A DNA stretch of 63,552 nt from Alkalinema sp. CACIAM 70d (GTDB lineage Bacteria > Cyanobacteriota > Cyanobacteriia > Leptolyngbyales > Leptolyngbyaceae). A program made the position numbers and the translations under genes. The DNA is taken from contig MUGG01000041.1 of the NCBI GenBank assembly GCA_002148405.1, forward strand, positions 1 through 63,552, written 5' to 3'. The notes below the pieces were generated by a model that was given only the letters and a program-made list of their open reading frames with translations, did no database searches and was not told the origin of the DNA. This document shows, piece after piece, positions 37,743-46,700 of this stretch. Each line of letters begins with the position of its first letter. Position 1 is the stretch's first letter.

Positions 37743-37834
37743 ATTCAGGGTCGCTAGATTCAGCTACCCATCCCCAATCATTGCAAGAGAGAGGATAAGG
37801 GGCTAGGTCAGAACAGAGACGGGGGAGAGGAACG

Positions 37835-39781
37835 ATGGGAGAACTTAACGCTGATTTTGCAGGGGATGTGGCGGTTGATTTTGTCATTGTGACTGCGATC
37901 GAAGTTGAGCGGCGCGCCATTTGTGCAGGGTTTCAGATCGGTGATCGCGATCGAATTTCTAAGGAATCCCGGGTTTACTGGCGCAAGTCGATCGATCTCA
38001 ATCATGGCGAGTTTTACAACCTGATTGTGGCCCAGTCTCCCGATATGGCTGGGGTAGATGCCGCCGTTCTCGTTTCTGATATTCTGCACCACTGGCATCC
38101 CGCAGCCATTTTATTGGTGGGCATTGCGGCGGGTGTCAATCCCGATAAGCAGCAGTTGGGCGATGTGGTGATTGGCCGAGATATCTATTACTACGAACGC
38201 GGCAAACTCACCCCCACCGGTAAACAGCCGGAACCCATTATGTACCGCGCAGATGCCACGTTGTTGAATCATGTGCAGGCGCTACCGGAGTGGAGCTTAC
38301 CCCCCAACTTACTCAGCCCCGATGGCACGCCCACCCAACCCAAAATTCACTACGGGGTCATCGCGTCGGGGGAAAAAGTGATTGCAGATAGTGCTGTCCG
38401 CGATGAGATTACGGCCAGCGATCGCAAAATTGCTGCCATTGAAATGGAGGGCTATGGGTTCAGTGCAGCCAGTTGGCAAAGTTTCGATCGGGTGCGGCAC
38501 TTGGTCATTAAGGCCCTTTGTGATTTTGGGGATGCCAGTAAGGGCGATCGTTGGCAGGTGTATGCGGCGGCGGTTGCAGCGGACTTTACGAAACATTTTT
38601 TGCTCGATCGTCCGTTAGAACCCCGGAACCCACCCCGGCGCGCCATGCCAACACCAGGGCAATACAAACCCATCATCGATGAATTGAAATTTGGCAATAT
38701 TGTGCCGTTCCTAGGGCCAGGGATTAATCCAAATTTTTATATTCAGCTTGCTTCCCATTTAACGGAATCCATTGAGGCCGATCTGCCCCAGGAACCCAAT
38801 CAGAATGCCGCTGAACGGAATCTGATTCAACGCTTAATCGGCGTTCCCTGCCAGATTTGTCACTATTTACCCGATGACAGACCCCAGCAATGTCCCATGC
38901 TTCAGGGGATTGAGAGAGTGGATAGCTGCCCGGTCTATCTAGAACAACGATTAGCAGTCGCCAAAACAAATCTGCGCTATCTCTCGCAATATTACAAACT
39001 CATTAATAATTTAGATACGTTTTACGACAAGCTCTATGAAATCGTGGAATCCCTAGAAAGTGGTCGTCGTGCCAATCCTGTGCATGCTTTCTGGGCGGGA
39101 CTGCCCCACCAAATGCTGGCTAAAAATTACCCCAGAAGCTGTCCTGGGTTGCCCTATCAACTGATTGTCACGACCAATTGTGATAATTTACTGGAACAGG
39201 CGTTTGACCAAGCGCAGCAGCCCTACGATGTTATCTATTACGTCGCCGATGGGTCCGATCGGGGTAAGTACAAGCATTGGCGCTATCAATCCCAAACGGC
39301 ACAGATTATTGATGATCCTCAAAACTATGATGATCAATTGCCCCTGCGACGGGCGGGTGGCACGATGGGAATCCGGGAGCAGCATTCTAGTTACCCTATC
39401 ATCCTGAAGCTGTATGGGACGCAAGAGAACCGTTTTGTGGTGACGGAGGATCACCTCAACTCCTTAGTAGGGAGCCCGATTAAGAATCTGCCCTCGGGCT
39501 TAAAAAGAATTCTCGGGGAAGCGGGCATTTTGTTCCTGGGATACAGCCCCAATGACTCCGATCTCCAACAGTTGGTGAATTGGTTATGGCCCGATCAAAA
39601 GCTACCGAGTGTTTCGCGGTTGGTGCACCAATCCCATCCCGGTGATTTGGAGAAGAAGATTTGGAAAGACCAACGAAATGTTGAGTTGCTGTCGATCGCG
39701 TGCACTCCAGAGGAGTTTGTGGCGTCCCTCCAGCAGGAGTTGGAAGGGTTAAAACCTAGGGTTGTGGAACCGATGCGATGA
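37835..39781 (+). CDS. Nucleoside phosphorylase (PNP/UDP) - SIR2-like fusion protein
   Basis: 648 residues. Domain 1 (about 14-256) is a nucleoside phosphorylase/MTA-SAH-nucleosidase fold: VIVTAIEVERRAI, LLVGIAAGVNPD, LGDVVIG, the ribose-binding IEMEGYG (202-208), and ALCDFGDASK with the catalytic Asp 230. Domain 2 (about 283-640) is SIR2-like: FLGPGIN (292-298), VTTNCDNLLE with Asn 448, ILKLYG at 523-528 where active SIR2 enzymes have His instead of Tyr 527, and FLGYSPND (567-574). Four Cys at 339, 342, 353 and 365 may bind zinc. Cytosolic. PNP-like and SIR2 domains are both known parts of bacterial immunity proteins. The nSTAND gene follows 21 bp later. Confidence 0.85.
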   Translation: MGELNADFAGDVAVDFVIVTAIEVERRAICAGFQIGDRDRISKESRVYWRKSIDLNHGEFYNLIVAQSPDMAGVDAAVLVSDILHHWHPAAILLVGIAAGVNPDKQQLGDVVIGRDIYYYERGKLTPTGKQPEPIMYRADATLLNHVQALPEWSLPPNLLSPDGTPTQPKIHYGVIASGEKVIADSAVRDEITASDRKIAAIEMEGYGFSAASWQSFDRVRHLVIKALCDFGDASKGDRWQVYAAAVAADFTKHFLLDRPLEPRNPPRRAMPTPGQYKPIIDELKFGNIVPFLGPGINPNFYIQLASHLTESIEADLPQEPNQNAAERNLIQRLIGVPCQICHYLPDDRPQQCPMLQGIERVDSCPVYLEQRLAVAKTNLRYLSQYYKLINNLDTFYDKLYEIVESLESGRRANPVHAFWAGLPHQMLAKNYPRSCPGLPYQLIVTTNCDNLLEQAFDQAQQPYDVIYYVADGSDRGKYKHWRYQSQTAQIIDDPQNYDDQLPLRRAGGTMGIREQHSSYPIILKLYGTQENRFVVTEDHLNSLVGSPIKNLPSGLKRILGEAGILFLGYSPNDSDLQQLVNWLWPDQKLPSVSRLVHQSHPGDLEKKIWKDQRNVELLSIACTPEEFVASLQQELEGLKPRVVEPMR

Positions 39782-39802
39782 GAGATGCAGGAGTGAACCG
39801 TC

Positions 39803-41335
39803 ATGAAATCTGACTCAAGGAAGCCCCAATCTTTGCCCCCAGCGATCGATGAATCGGTGCTGATGCTGACCCATGCCCAGCCCCACAGCAGCCCTGCCGA
39901 GAGCACTGTAAGCCCCATTCCCGACCAGACTCCCTACAAGGGCTTGCGGCCCTATACCGAAAAGGATGCCGATATCTTCTTTGGTCGCACGCGGGATATT
40001 CAGCGGATTGTGAATAATCTGTTGGCGTGGCGGTTGACGGTGCTTTATGGCGAAAGTGGGGTGGGTAAGAGTTCCGTTTTGCAGGCTGGGGTGATCCATG
40101 CTTTGCGGGAAGAAGCCCAGGAAAATCTGGAGGATTATGGGTTGCCTAAATTGGCGGTGGTGCTGTTTCCGTCCCAGCAGGGGGAGCGCTTTTGGCAGCA
40201 AGATCCCCTGCAAAGTCTGATGCAACAAATTGCTGCTGATATGCAGGCCAGCGGTTTCCCGATGCAGATGCCGGAGCCGGGAACTTCGTTGCTGGAGATG
40301 CTGCAAGCGGTGACGATCCAGTTGGGGGGGGAGAATCTGGATGGGCGATTTTTTATTATTTTGGATCAGTTTGAGGAGTATTTCCAATATCATCCGACTC
40401 CGGAGCCGGAAGGGGGACTGATTGCGGAGATTGCGCAGGTGTTGAATTCTCCGGATCTGCGGGTGAATTTTCTGATTTCGCTGCGGGAAGATGCCTATGC
40501 CAAATTGAATTTGCTGAGACGGTATCTGCCGAATATTCTGGATATTTGTTTGCATATTGAGCATTTGGATCGGGATGCGGCCCGTGAGGCGATCGTGCTG
40601 CCGATCGAGCAGTACAACCAAAAAGTGGATGCGGATCAGCGGGTGACGATTACGCCGGATTTGGTGGATGCGATTTTGCAGGGGATTCCTCGGGTGGGGC
40701 GCGGGGGGGAGGGCCGTGCGGGGCTGGAGAAGTTGGAAGCGGTGCTGGGGAATCAAATTCTTGCGCCTTATTTGCAACTGGTGATGACTCGTCTGTGGGA
40801 TGAGATGGTGCAGGAGCATTCCTATGGTTTAAGTCTGGACAGGCTGACTCGCATTGCCGATCCAACGATTGAGAATGAGGATGAAAAAATCACGATCGCG
40901 ATCGATCGGATTGTCCAAGAACATGTGGCGCAAACGTTGCAGCATTTGTCTGAGCAGGAACAGGACATTGCGGCGCGGAGTTTCCAATATTTGGTTACGC
41001 CGTCGGGGACGAAGTATGCCTACTCTACGGCGGATTTGGCGAATTTGGTGGGGTGCGAGGCAGGGGATCTCGATCGCTTGTTCAATCAACTGACGAAGGA
41101 GCAACGGATTATTCGTCGGATTGGCTGTTTGCCCGATCGGCCCGATGTGGAGCGCTATGAAATTTTCCACGATGTCCTAGCCACGGCAATCCTGCAATGG
41201 CGGATGCAATATGTAGATAAGCAACGAAAGGCACAGGAAAAAAGGAACGGGAGAAACAAGAGCAAGAGCGGAAAGAGCAAGAAAAAAGAGAGCAAGAACA
41301 ACTTCGAAAGCAACGAAGAAAAAAACAACTGTTAA
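39803..41335 (+). CDS. nSTAND1 NTPase, N-terminal part of a frameshifted nSTAND-WD40 gene
   Basis: 510 residues as read. After a Pro/Ser-rich N-terminus, PYKGLRPYTEKDADIFFGR and Walker A GESGVGKSS (83-91) open the NTPase. Walker B is FFIILDQFEE (183-192), the DQFEE form typical of nSTAND1. A winged-helix-like region follows (about 390-460). The last 25 residues (RNGRNKSKSGKSKKK...) come from a shifted frame: at the A6 run 41237-41242 one more A would continue into the EREKQEQERKEQEKREQEQL coiled coil, a membrane helix, and the WD40 gene. The intended protein is about 1,230 residues. Confidence 0.88.
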   Translation: MKSDSRKPQSLPPAIDESVLMLTHAQPHSSPAESTVSPIPDQTPYKGLRPYTEKDADIFFGRTRDIQRIVNNLLAWRLTVLYGESGVGKSSVLQAGVIHALREEAQENLEDYGLPKLAVVLFPSQQGERFWQQDPLQSLMQQIAADMQASGFPMQMPEPGTSLLEMLQAVTIQLGGENLDGRFFIILDQFEEYFQYHPTPEPEGGLIAEIAQVLNSPDLRVNFLISLREDAYAKLNLLRRYLPNILDICLHIEHLDRDAAREAIVLPIEQYNQKVDADQRVTITPDLVDAILQGIPRVGRGGEGRAGLEKLEAVLGNQILAPYLQLVMTRLWDEMVQEHSYGLSLDRLTRIADPTIENEDEKITIAIDRIVQEHVAQTLQHLSEQEQDIAARSFQYLVTPSGTKYAYSTADLANLVGCEAGDLDRLFNQLTKEQRIIRRIGCLPDRPDVERYEIFHDVLATAILQWRMQYVDKQRKAQEKRNGRNKSKSGKSKKKESKNNFESNEEKNNC

Positions 41336-41349
41336 TCTTAGGAACCTTT

Positions 41350-43500
41350 GTGGGTACAGCTACCATTACTCTCTTCGGCTGGAAAACGGTGGACGCCTAT
41401 TATCGAACTAAAGTAGAGCAGTTAATCAAGCAATCCCAACAGTCACTTCAGCAATTTAACAACGGCCAACAACTGGAGGGGCTACAACAGGCACTCCAAA
41501 CTGGGCAAACGGTGAACCAGCGGGTGCAAAATAGTCCATTTCGTTGGTTACTAGGTGATCAACAAAATCAGGCCATTCAACAATCCACCGCCACCCTGCA
41601 ACAAATGCTGATGCAAATCCAGTTGCAAAACCAACTGGAAATCTCCTCCGGCCAGTTAACCAGTTTGGATCTCAGTTCGGACTGGAAAATTGCAGCCCTG
41701 GCTTTTTCCAATGGCACGATCGCCATTCGTGAGATCCAAACGGGCAAACCACTCAACCAATTTTCGGTCAAAGGCAAAATTTTGGATCTGCACATGGATG
41801 GGTCAGATCTAGTTGTGATTTTAGACAATGGCAAAGTACAGATGGGAAACTGGCAAACGGGACAACTGCATCCTTTGCCGCAGATTTCCCAGCAATCCCT
41901 CGCTAATTTTCGCTTTAGCGCCCAGGGACGTACGATCGCCCTCTTGATAAGCGATCCGGATATTTCTAAGCCCTTCCGCGTCGAGGTGTGGGATTGGAAA
42001 ACTGACCGTAAACTCACTACGCTTCCATCGGTGAAGGATTTTTTGGACTTTGCCCTTAGCCCAGACGGCAAAATCTTGGCCACTGCGACCGGAGCGGGCA
42101 CCGTGCAGGTCTGGAACAGCCAAACGGGCCAATCCCTCGCCCAAGTTACAACCTCCCACCGAATTGCAAGTCTTGACCTGAGTCCGGATGGCAAAACCTT
42201 GGCTGCAATCACAACCGATGGCTTTTTACAGCTCTGGAACTGGCAGACCCAAAAGCAAACCACCCAGTTATCAGGATTCAATTCTGCAGTCATTCTGCAC
42301 TTTAGCCCCCAGGGAAACGCCCTCGCGATCGTCAGTACGGATAGCAAAATTCAACTCTGGGATCCCAAAAAACAACAAAGCCTTACCCAAGTCTCCCCAA
42401 CCAGCAATAGCACCTTCCTAGGTGTCAGTCCCGATGGGCGACAACTTGCCATGCTGACGGATCAGGGTACTCTGCAACTGTGGGCCTTGGGAATCCGGGC
42501 AGCAAGTTCCCAGATCCAGTTAGACGGCTCGGTTTCGTCCCTTTGGTTTAGCCCCGATGGCCAGCAGGTCGGCATGGTGGCAGATAACGGCCTTGTCCAA
42601 CTTTGGAAGCCCCAGCAGAAGTCATCGATCGTACCACTCAATCAACTAGATTCAGCCAATCCCAATCCGGTGATGAGTTTGTCTGTGAATAATCTTGCTA
42701 GCCCCAACCTTCCGCAAAGTTCTCCAAAGAAGACTGACCAAATTATCATCACGAAAAATGTAGATGGAACAATGCAATTCTGGAATCAGCAAGGTACACC
42801 TCTCAAACGTCTTTCAAACATTGATGAGGTCAATGGCATCTATTTCAGTCCCAATGGCCAAACGATCGCTACTACTTCTGATGACAATGCTGTACGGCTT
42901 TGGGACATCGAGGGTAAACCCTCGGCCACCCTCCTGGGACACAGGGATAAGGTGAATTACGTGAGTTTTAGTCCCAATGGCCAAACGATCGCTACCGCGT
43001 CCGACGACAGAACGGTTCGCCTCTGGGATTCCCAGGGCAAATTGCTAAAAATCCTGCAAGGGCATCGGGATGCCGTCACCAGTATCCGCTTCAGCCCCGA
43101 TGGCAAGATCATTGCCACCGCATCCGACGATACCACAACGCGCCTCTGGAACACTGAAGGCAAACTGCTGGCCACCCTGCAAGGGCGAGATGCCGTCAGT
43201 AGCGTTAGTTTCAGCCCCAACGGGCAACAAATCGCCACCCTGTCCAAAGACACCCTCCAGTTCTGGGATACCCAGGGGAATCTACAAACCACTCTCCCCG
43301 ACATTAGCAGCTTTGCCTTCAGCCCCAACGGCCAGCAAATCGCCCTCGCCACCCCGGACGGCGTTGTCAGCCTGGTGCCCACGGATCTGCCCTCCCTGCT
43401 GGCCCAAGGCTGCCAATGGCTCCAACCCTACCTCCAGAGCCACCCCCCAGCCGCCCAAGATCGTTCCTATTGCAGCCAAAGATCTTCTAGCCCCATGTAA
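41350..43500 (+). CDS. WD40 beta-propeller, C-terminal part of the nSTAND-WD40 gene
   Basis: 716 residues as read from a GTG that is probably not a true start; the same frame is open back to the A6 run near 41240. Residues 1-15 complete a membrane helix begun upstream (LLILGTFVGTATITLFGW). A short helical stretch follows, then about 14 degenerate WD40 blades from about 95 to 690, the last ones most regular (GHRDKVNYVSFSPNGQTIAT, SDDRTVRLWD). In STAND proteins such propellers sense the trigger and release the NTPase. It overlaps the convergent secreted-protein gene by 34 bp. Confidence 0.88.
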   Translation: MGTATITLFGWKTVDAYYRTKVEQLIKQSQQSLQQFNNGQQLEGLQQALQTGQTVNQRVQNSPFRWLLGDQQNQAIQQSTATLQQMLMQIQLQNQLEISSGQLTSLDLSSDWKIAALAFSNGTIAIREIQTGKPLNQFSVKGKILDLHMDGSDLVVILDNGKVQMGNWQTGQLHPLPQISQQSLANFRFSAQGRTIALLISDPDISKPFRVEVWDWKTDRKLTTLPSVKDFLDFALSPDGKILATATGAGTVQVWNSQTGQSLAQVTTSHRIASLDLSPDGKTLAAITTDGFLQLWNWQTQKQTTQLSGFNSAVILHFSPQGNALAIVSTDSKIQLWDPKKQQSLTQVSPTSNSTFLGVSPDGRQLAMLTDQGTLQLWALGIRAASSQIQLDGSVSSLWFSPDGQQVGMVADNGLVQLWKPQQKSSIVPLNQLDSANPNPVMSLSVNNLASPNLPQSSPKKTDQIIITKNVDGTMQFWNQQGTPLKRLSNIDEVNGIYFSPNGQTIATTSDDNAVRLWDIEGKPSATLLGHRDKVNYVSFSPNGQTIATASDDRTVRLWDSQGKLLKILQGHRDAVTSIRFSPDGKIIATASDDTTTRLWNTEGKLLATLQGRDAVSSVSFSPNGQQIATLSKDTLQFWDTQGNLQTTLPDISSFAFSPNGQQIALATPDGVVSLVPTDLPSLLAQGCQWLQPYLQSHPPAAQDRSYCSQRSSSPM

Positions 43501-43892
43501 AACTTGCCATAAATCCGACCGCCATCCCGCCGCGCGTCATAGCACTGCCTATCGGAATATCGCAGCTTGACCGATCTCCGCCGATAGTAGGCTACATTGA
43601 CCCGATCTAACACAAGGGGCCTAGTTTTCTTATTCCAGGCAAAGGTACGCTTGACACAGGATTTAGTTCCTGGCGCAGCTTGATGATCTTTATTGATCGT
43701 TAGTGTGCAGGTATTGGTATTTGGGAAACACCGCAATGAACTAATTTTGGCGTCCCCCACCTCCTGGGATGCCTCCGCATTGCTCACAGTACCCACAACC
43801 CCCAACATCCCCACTCCGATCGTCAGACCCAACCCCAGGAGAGGCTTCACCAGATGCTTGACAACAGAACTCATCCGCACTGTCCGTCGCAT
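43467..43892 (-). CDS. Small secreted protein of unknown function
   Basis: 141 residues. A signal peptide (hydrophobic VKPLLGLGLTIGVGMLGVVG, cleavage after NAEA near 41) gives a mature basic protein of about 100 residues with four Cys (RCFPNTNTCTL, KSCVKRT, RQCYDAR), likely two disulfides. It is rich in Tyr and Arg and may bind a wall or surface polymer, but no family was recognised. It is convergent with the WD40 gene and overlaps it by 34 bp. Confidence 0.72.
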   Translation of the reverse strand: MRRTVRMSSVVKHLVKPLLGLGLTIGVGMLGVVGTVSNAEASQEVGDAKISSLRCFPNTNTCTLTINKDHQAAPGTKSCVKRTFAWNKKTRPLVLDRVNVAYYRRRSVKLRYSDRQCYDARRDGGRIYGKFYMGLEDLWLQ

Positions 43893-44109
43893 AGCCTTGC
43901 CCCTCCTTGCCCTAGGCCAACTTTCATAGCCCGATCTCTTGCCCGATCGTCATGACGCTAAACCATTAGCTCATTGTGTTTTAATCCTGGCATGAATTCT
44001 GATAAACAGGTCTAAATTGACGTAATTCTTAAGCACAGTTAGAATTGCCGTTGCCGTTGTAACAGACATTCATAATCCCATGCTCAATCTCATTCCCTCA
44101 ACTGACCCA

Positions 44110-45033
44110 TTACCCCAACTTACAGACAGCCTCTCCCCCCAACTCAATCCAGCCGTGAATCAGTCCCGAAGTTGACTGCGCCGCGCCACAACGCCCTGCC
44201 ACATCAATCACGATCGCGCCCCCATCCCCATTTACCTTCCGCACCAGCTCATCAATCCCCGCCTGGGCCGCCGCCGCTGCATCCATGCCCTTAAACTGCA
44301 CATAACTGGCGATCGTCTTAGCAAACACCGTCCGTAAAAACTGCTCCCCATAGCCCGTTGCCGACACCGCACAGGTTCCATTCTCCGCAAACACCCCCGC
44401 CCCCACGATCGGGGTATCCCCCACCCGGCCCCAGCGCTTATTCACCAGACCGCCCGTGGAGGTTGCCGCCGCCAAATTTCCCGACAAGTCCCGCGCCACA
44501 GCCCCCACGGTGCCCAGCTTCTGTTTAATCCGTTCGTGGTCTAGGGTCATCCGTCCCGCTGCCTGCGCCTCCTGCAACTGCTGCACCCGAGCCGCTGTAA
44601 TGAAATAGGCATCCTCGCACAGCTCCACCTGCCGCACCTTGGCAAACTCCAACGCCCCCTCTGCGGCCAGCAAGACATGATCCCCCTGTTCCAAAACCTG
44701 CCGCGCTAGGGCGATCGGATTCTTCACCCCTTTCACACAGGTCACGCCCCCCGCTTTCAAATCCTGGCCATCCATCAAGGCCGCATCCATTTCCACTTGG
44801 CCCTGGGCATTTAAAACCGATCCTCGCCCCGCGTTGTAGAGGGGATTATCTTCCAGGAGCGTGACGCAATATTCCACCACATCCAACGCCCGATCGCCCC
44901 GTGCCAGCCGCGATCGACCCGCTTCTAAAATCTCTAAAACACTGCTACGAAACTCCGCTTCTGTCGCTTCGTATTTCAGATCCTCCAACGCCCCTGCGCC
45001 GCCGTGAATCATTAATGAATAACCATTCGTCAT
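44110..45033 (-). CDS. iaaA: Isoaspartyl dipeptidase / plant-type L-asparaginase
   Basis: 307 residues of the Ntn-hydrolase type. Autocleavage and catalysis occur at Thr 175 in QKLGTVGAVARD. NPLYNAGRGSVLN, SVSATGYGE-like AVSATGYGEQFLR and GRVGDTPIVGAG are present, so the enzyme should be active after self-processing to alpha and beta chains. In cyanobacteria it splits beta-Asp-Arg, the product of cyanophycinase, into aspartate and arginine. That fits the cphB, cphA, agrE and putA genes 4-14 kb away. It is the second gene of a leftward pair, 20 bp after the transglutaminase-like gene. Third codon positions are C-rich. Confidence 0.93.
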   Translation of the reverse strand: MTNGYSLMIHGGAGALEDLKYEATEAEFRSSVLEILEAGRSRLARGDRALDVVEYCVTLLEDNPLYNAGRGSVLNAQGQVEMDAALMDGQDLKAGGVTCVKGVKNPIALARQVLEQGDHVLLAAEGALEFAKVRQVELCEDAYFITAARVQQLQEAQAAGRMTLDHERIKQKLGTVGAVARDLSGNLAAATSTGGLVNKRWGRVGDTPIVGAGVFAENGTCAVSATGYGEQFLRTVFAKTIASYVQFKGMDAAAAAQAGIDELVRKVNGDGGAIVIDVAGRCGAAQSTSGLIHGWIELGGEAVCKLG

Positions 45034-45053
45034 CGCTAAATGAATCCTTCCGT

Positions 45054-46700
45054 TTATACTTTGGGTGATAGTTCATCGATAATCGTAAACCGAATGTGGT
45101 TCAACGCTAAATCACCTAAAGCAAAATTCTCGGGTAAATTCTCAGCGGTCATTTTCTCAAAGCGTACCCCTTTCCCCAGCTCAGCATGGTACCACGCTAA
45201 CCCCATAAAAAAGCGCGTTGGATAGGGCCCCCGATCGATGACATCATCTACGTTAGATTCCATGGGTAACCAGCCCACACCGGGCACGTAAAATTCCAAC
45301 CACACATGGTTAAAATCTGGCTCTAGGGGAAGGTTGCGGCGATCGGGATGGGGGGGACATTTATATCGTCCCACCGTGCGGCAGGCAATACCATTCAGCC
45401 GTGCTAAGGCCAGCAGGACACCCACGTATTCCCCACAGGAGGCAATCCCGCGATCCAAGGCAATATCCGGCGTATCAATTTTCGGTTGAATGCCGTAACT
45501 TAAGCGATCGTAAACGTAATTCCGAATTTTCAGCATCTTGCGTAAAATATTCGTTTCCGTTCCGACTGCTTCTTTAGCAGCGTTCTGAATCGTCGGCGTA
45601 TCCATCGCCAATTCATCGTTGTCTACTAAATACTGTTCCTTCAGTACTTTCGGAATCCGTTTCCTGGTGTGAATTTCTACATCATCGGGCGTGAGGTAGG
45701 ACTTGAAACTGTAGAGTTCCACCAATGCCTTCCACCCCAGCAGACCATTTTGATAGGGCTGGAGTTGATCAAACTTAAACACTGCAAACTTCTGTCCATC
45801 CACCTCTTCGATCGTAAAGGGATGGCCGATCGGTTCCACTTTGCGTACCCGTTGCCGCACCGTTTCCGATGGCAAGGCAATCCGCCACTCCACTTGATTC
45901 AGCGTTAACGCATCCAACGGCTGCAACTCTTCGACATAGGACAGTTCTACTAAGTAGCCATTGGAGAGGGTGTAATGGTCTTGCCAATTGTGGGCCACTT
46001 GCAAAGCATGAATCCAAGTGCGATCGCGAAAGGTCAGTTGATAGGGAAAACGCGCGTTGGGATCATCCCGCACGTAGGGTTCTTCCTCAACATAGGCCAC
46101 ATAACAAATCGGCTCCGGATCCGCAGGGTAGAGGGCGATTGCCGTGGGAGATTTGTAGGGCGTCAAGGCACTCCAGCGTAATTCCCCCGTGGTTCGATCG
46201 AGGCAAAACACCGTTTGCTCCTCCCGATCACAAATCCACAGCGCATCCTCCGTTGCTACTAGGTTTGCGACCCCAACACCGGGTTGGGAAAATTTCGTCA
46301 GTAATTTCGCAGTCTTGCTATCAAAGACGTGAATATATCCTGATTTTTGGCAGGTGACATAAACCAAGCCATCCCAAACGGCCACTCCATCCACATCGTA
46401 AGGAAGTTCCACAAAGGGGGTTGGTTCAAAGGTCTGCAAATCATAACGGATGACCCAACGCCGTTTTCCTAGCCAAGCTTCTCCCAGAGAAATTGCTAGA
46501 CCCGCCGTGTTAATCCAGTCCTTGGCGTGTTGGGGATTCAAAATGGTGGTGTGGTCATTCGTGGGATCAATCTGGAGTAAATAACCCCGAATGAGATCGA
46601 CCGCTAATAGCCGATCGTCCTCTACTGCCAATCCAGATAGGGCATAAGCGCCGATCGGTCGAATGACTGATGGGCCGAATGGAACAGATACCACGTCCAA
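45054..46700 (-). CDS. Transglutaminase-like protein with N-terminal propeller
   Basis: 548 residues. The first 250 look like a beta-propeller (repeated strands such as DGLVYVTCQKSGYIHVFDS and DALWICDREEQTVFCLDRTTG). A transglutaminase core follows (about 370-500), with Cys in GIASCGEYVGVLLAL, His in FNHVWLEFYVPGVGW and Asp in MESNVDD, all intact. No signal peptide, so probably cytosolic. Family members are often proteases of isopeptide or peptide bonds. It is co-directional with and 20 bp before iaaA, hinting at a peptide-degradation role. Substrate unknown. Confidence 0.82.
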   Translation of the reverse strand: MDVVSVPFGPSVIRPIGAYALSGLAVEDDRLLAVDLIRGYLLQIDPTNDHTTILNPQHAKDWINTAGLAISLGEAWLGKRRWVIRYDLQTFEPTPFVELPYDVDGVAVWDGLVYVTCQKSGYIHVFDSKTAKLLTKFSQPGVGVANLVATEDALWICDREEQTVFCLDRTTGELRWSALTPYKSPTAIALYPADPEPICYVAYVEEEPYVRDDPNARFPYQLTFRDRTWIHALQVAHNWQDHYTLSNGYLVELSYVEELQPLDALTLNQVEWRIALPSETVRQRVRKVEPIGHPFTIEEVDGQKFAVFKFDQLQPYQNGLLGWKALVELYSFKSYLTPDDVEIHTRKRIPKVLKEQYLVDNDELAMDTPTIQNAAKEAVGTETNILRKMLKIRNYVYDRLSYGIQPKIDTPDIALDRGIASCGEYVGVLLALARLNGIACRTVGRYKCPPHPDRRNLPLEPDFNHVWLEFYVPGVGWLPMESNVDDVIDRGPYPTRFFMGLAWYHAELGKGVRFEKMTAENLPENFALGDLALNHIRFTIIDELSPKV

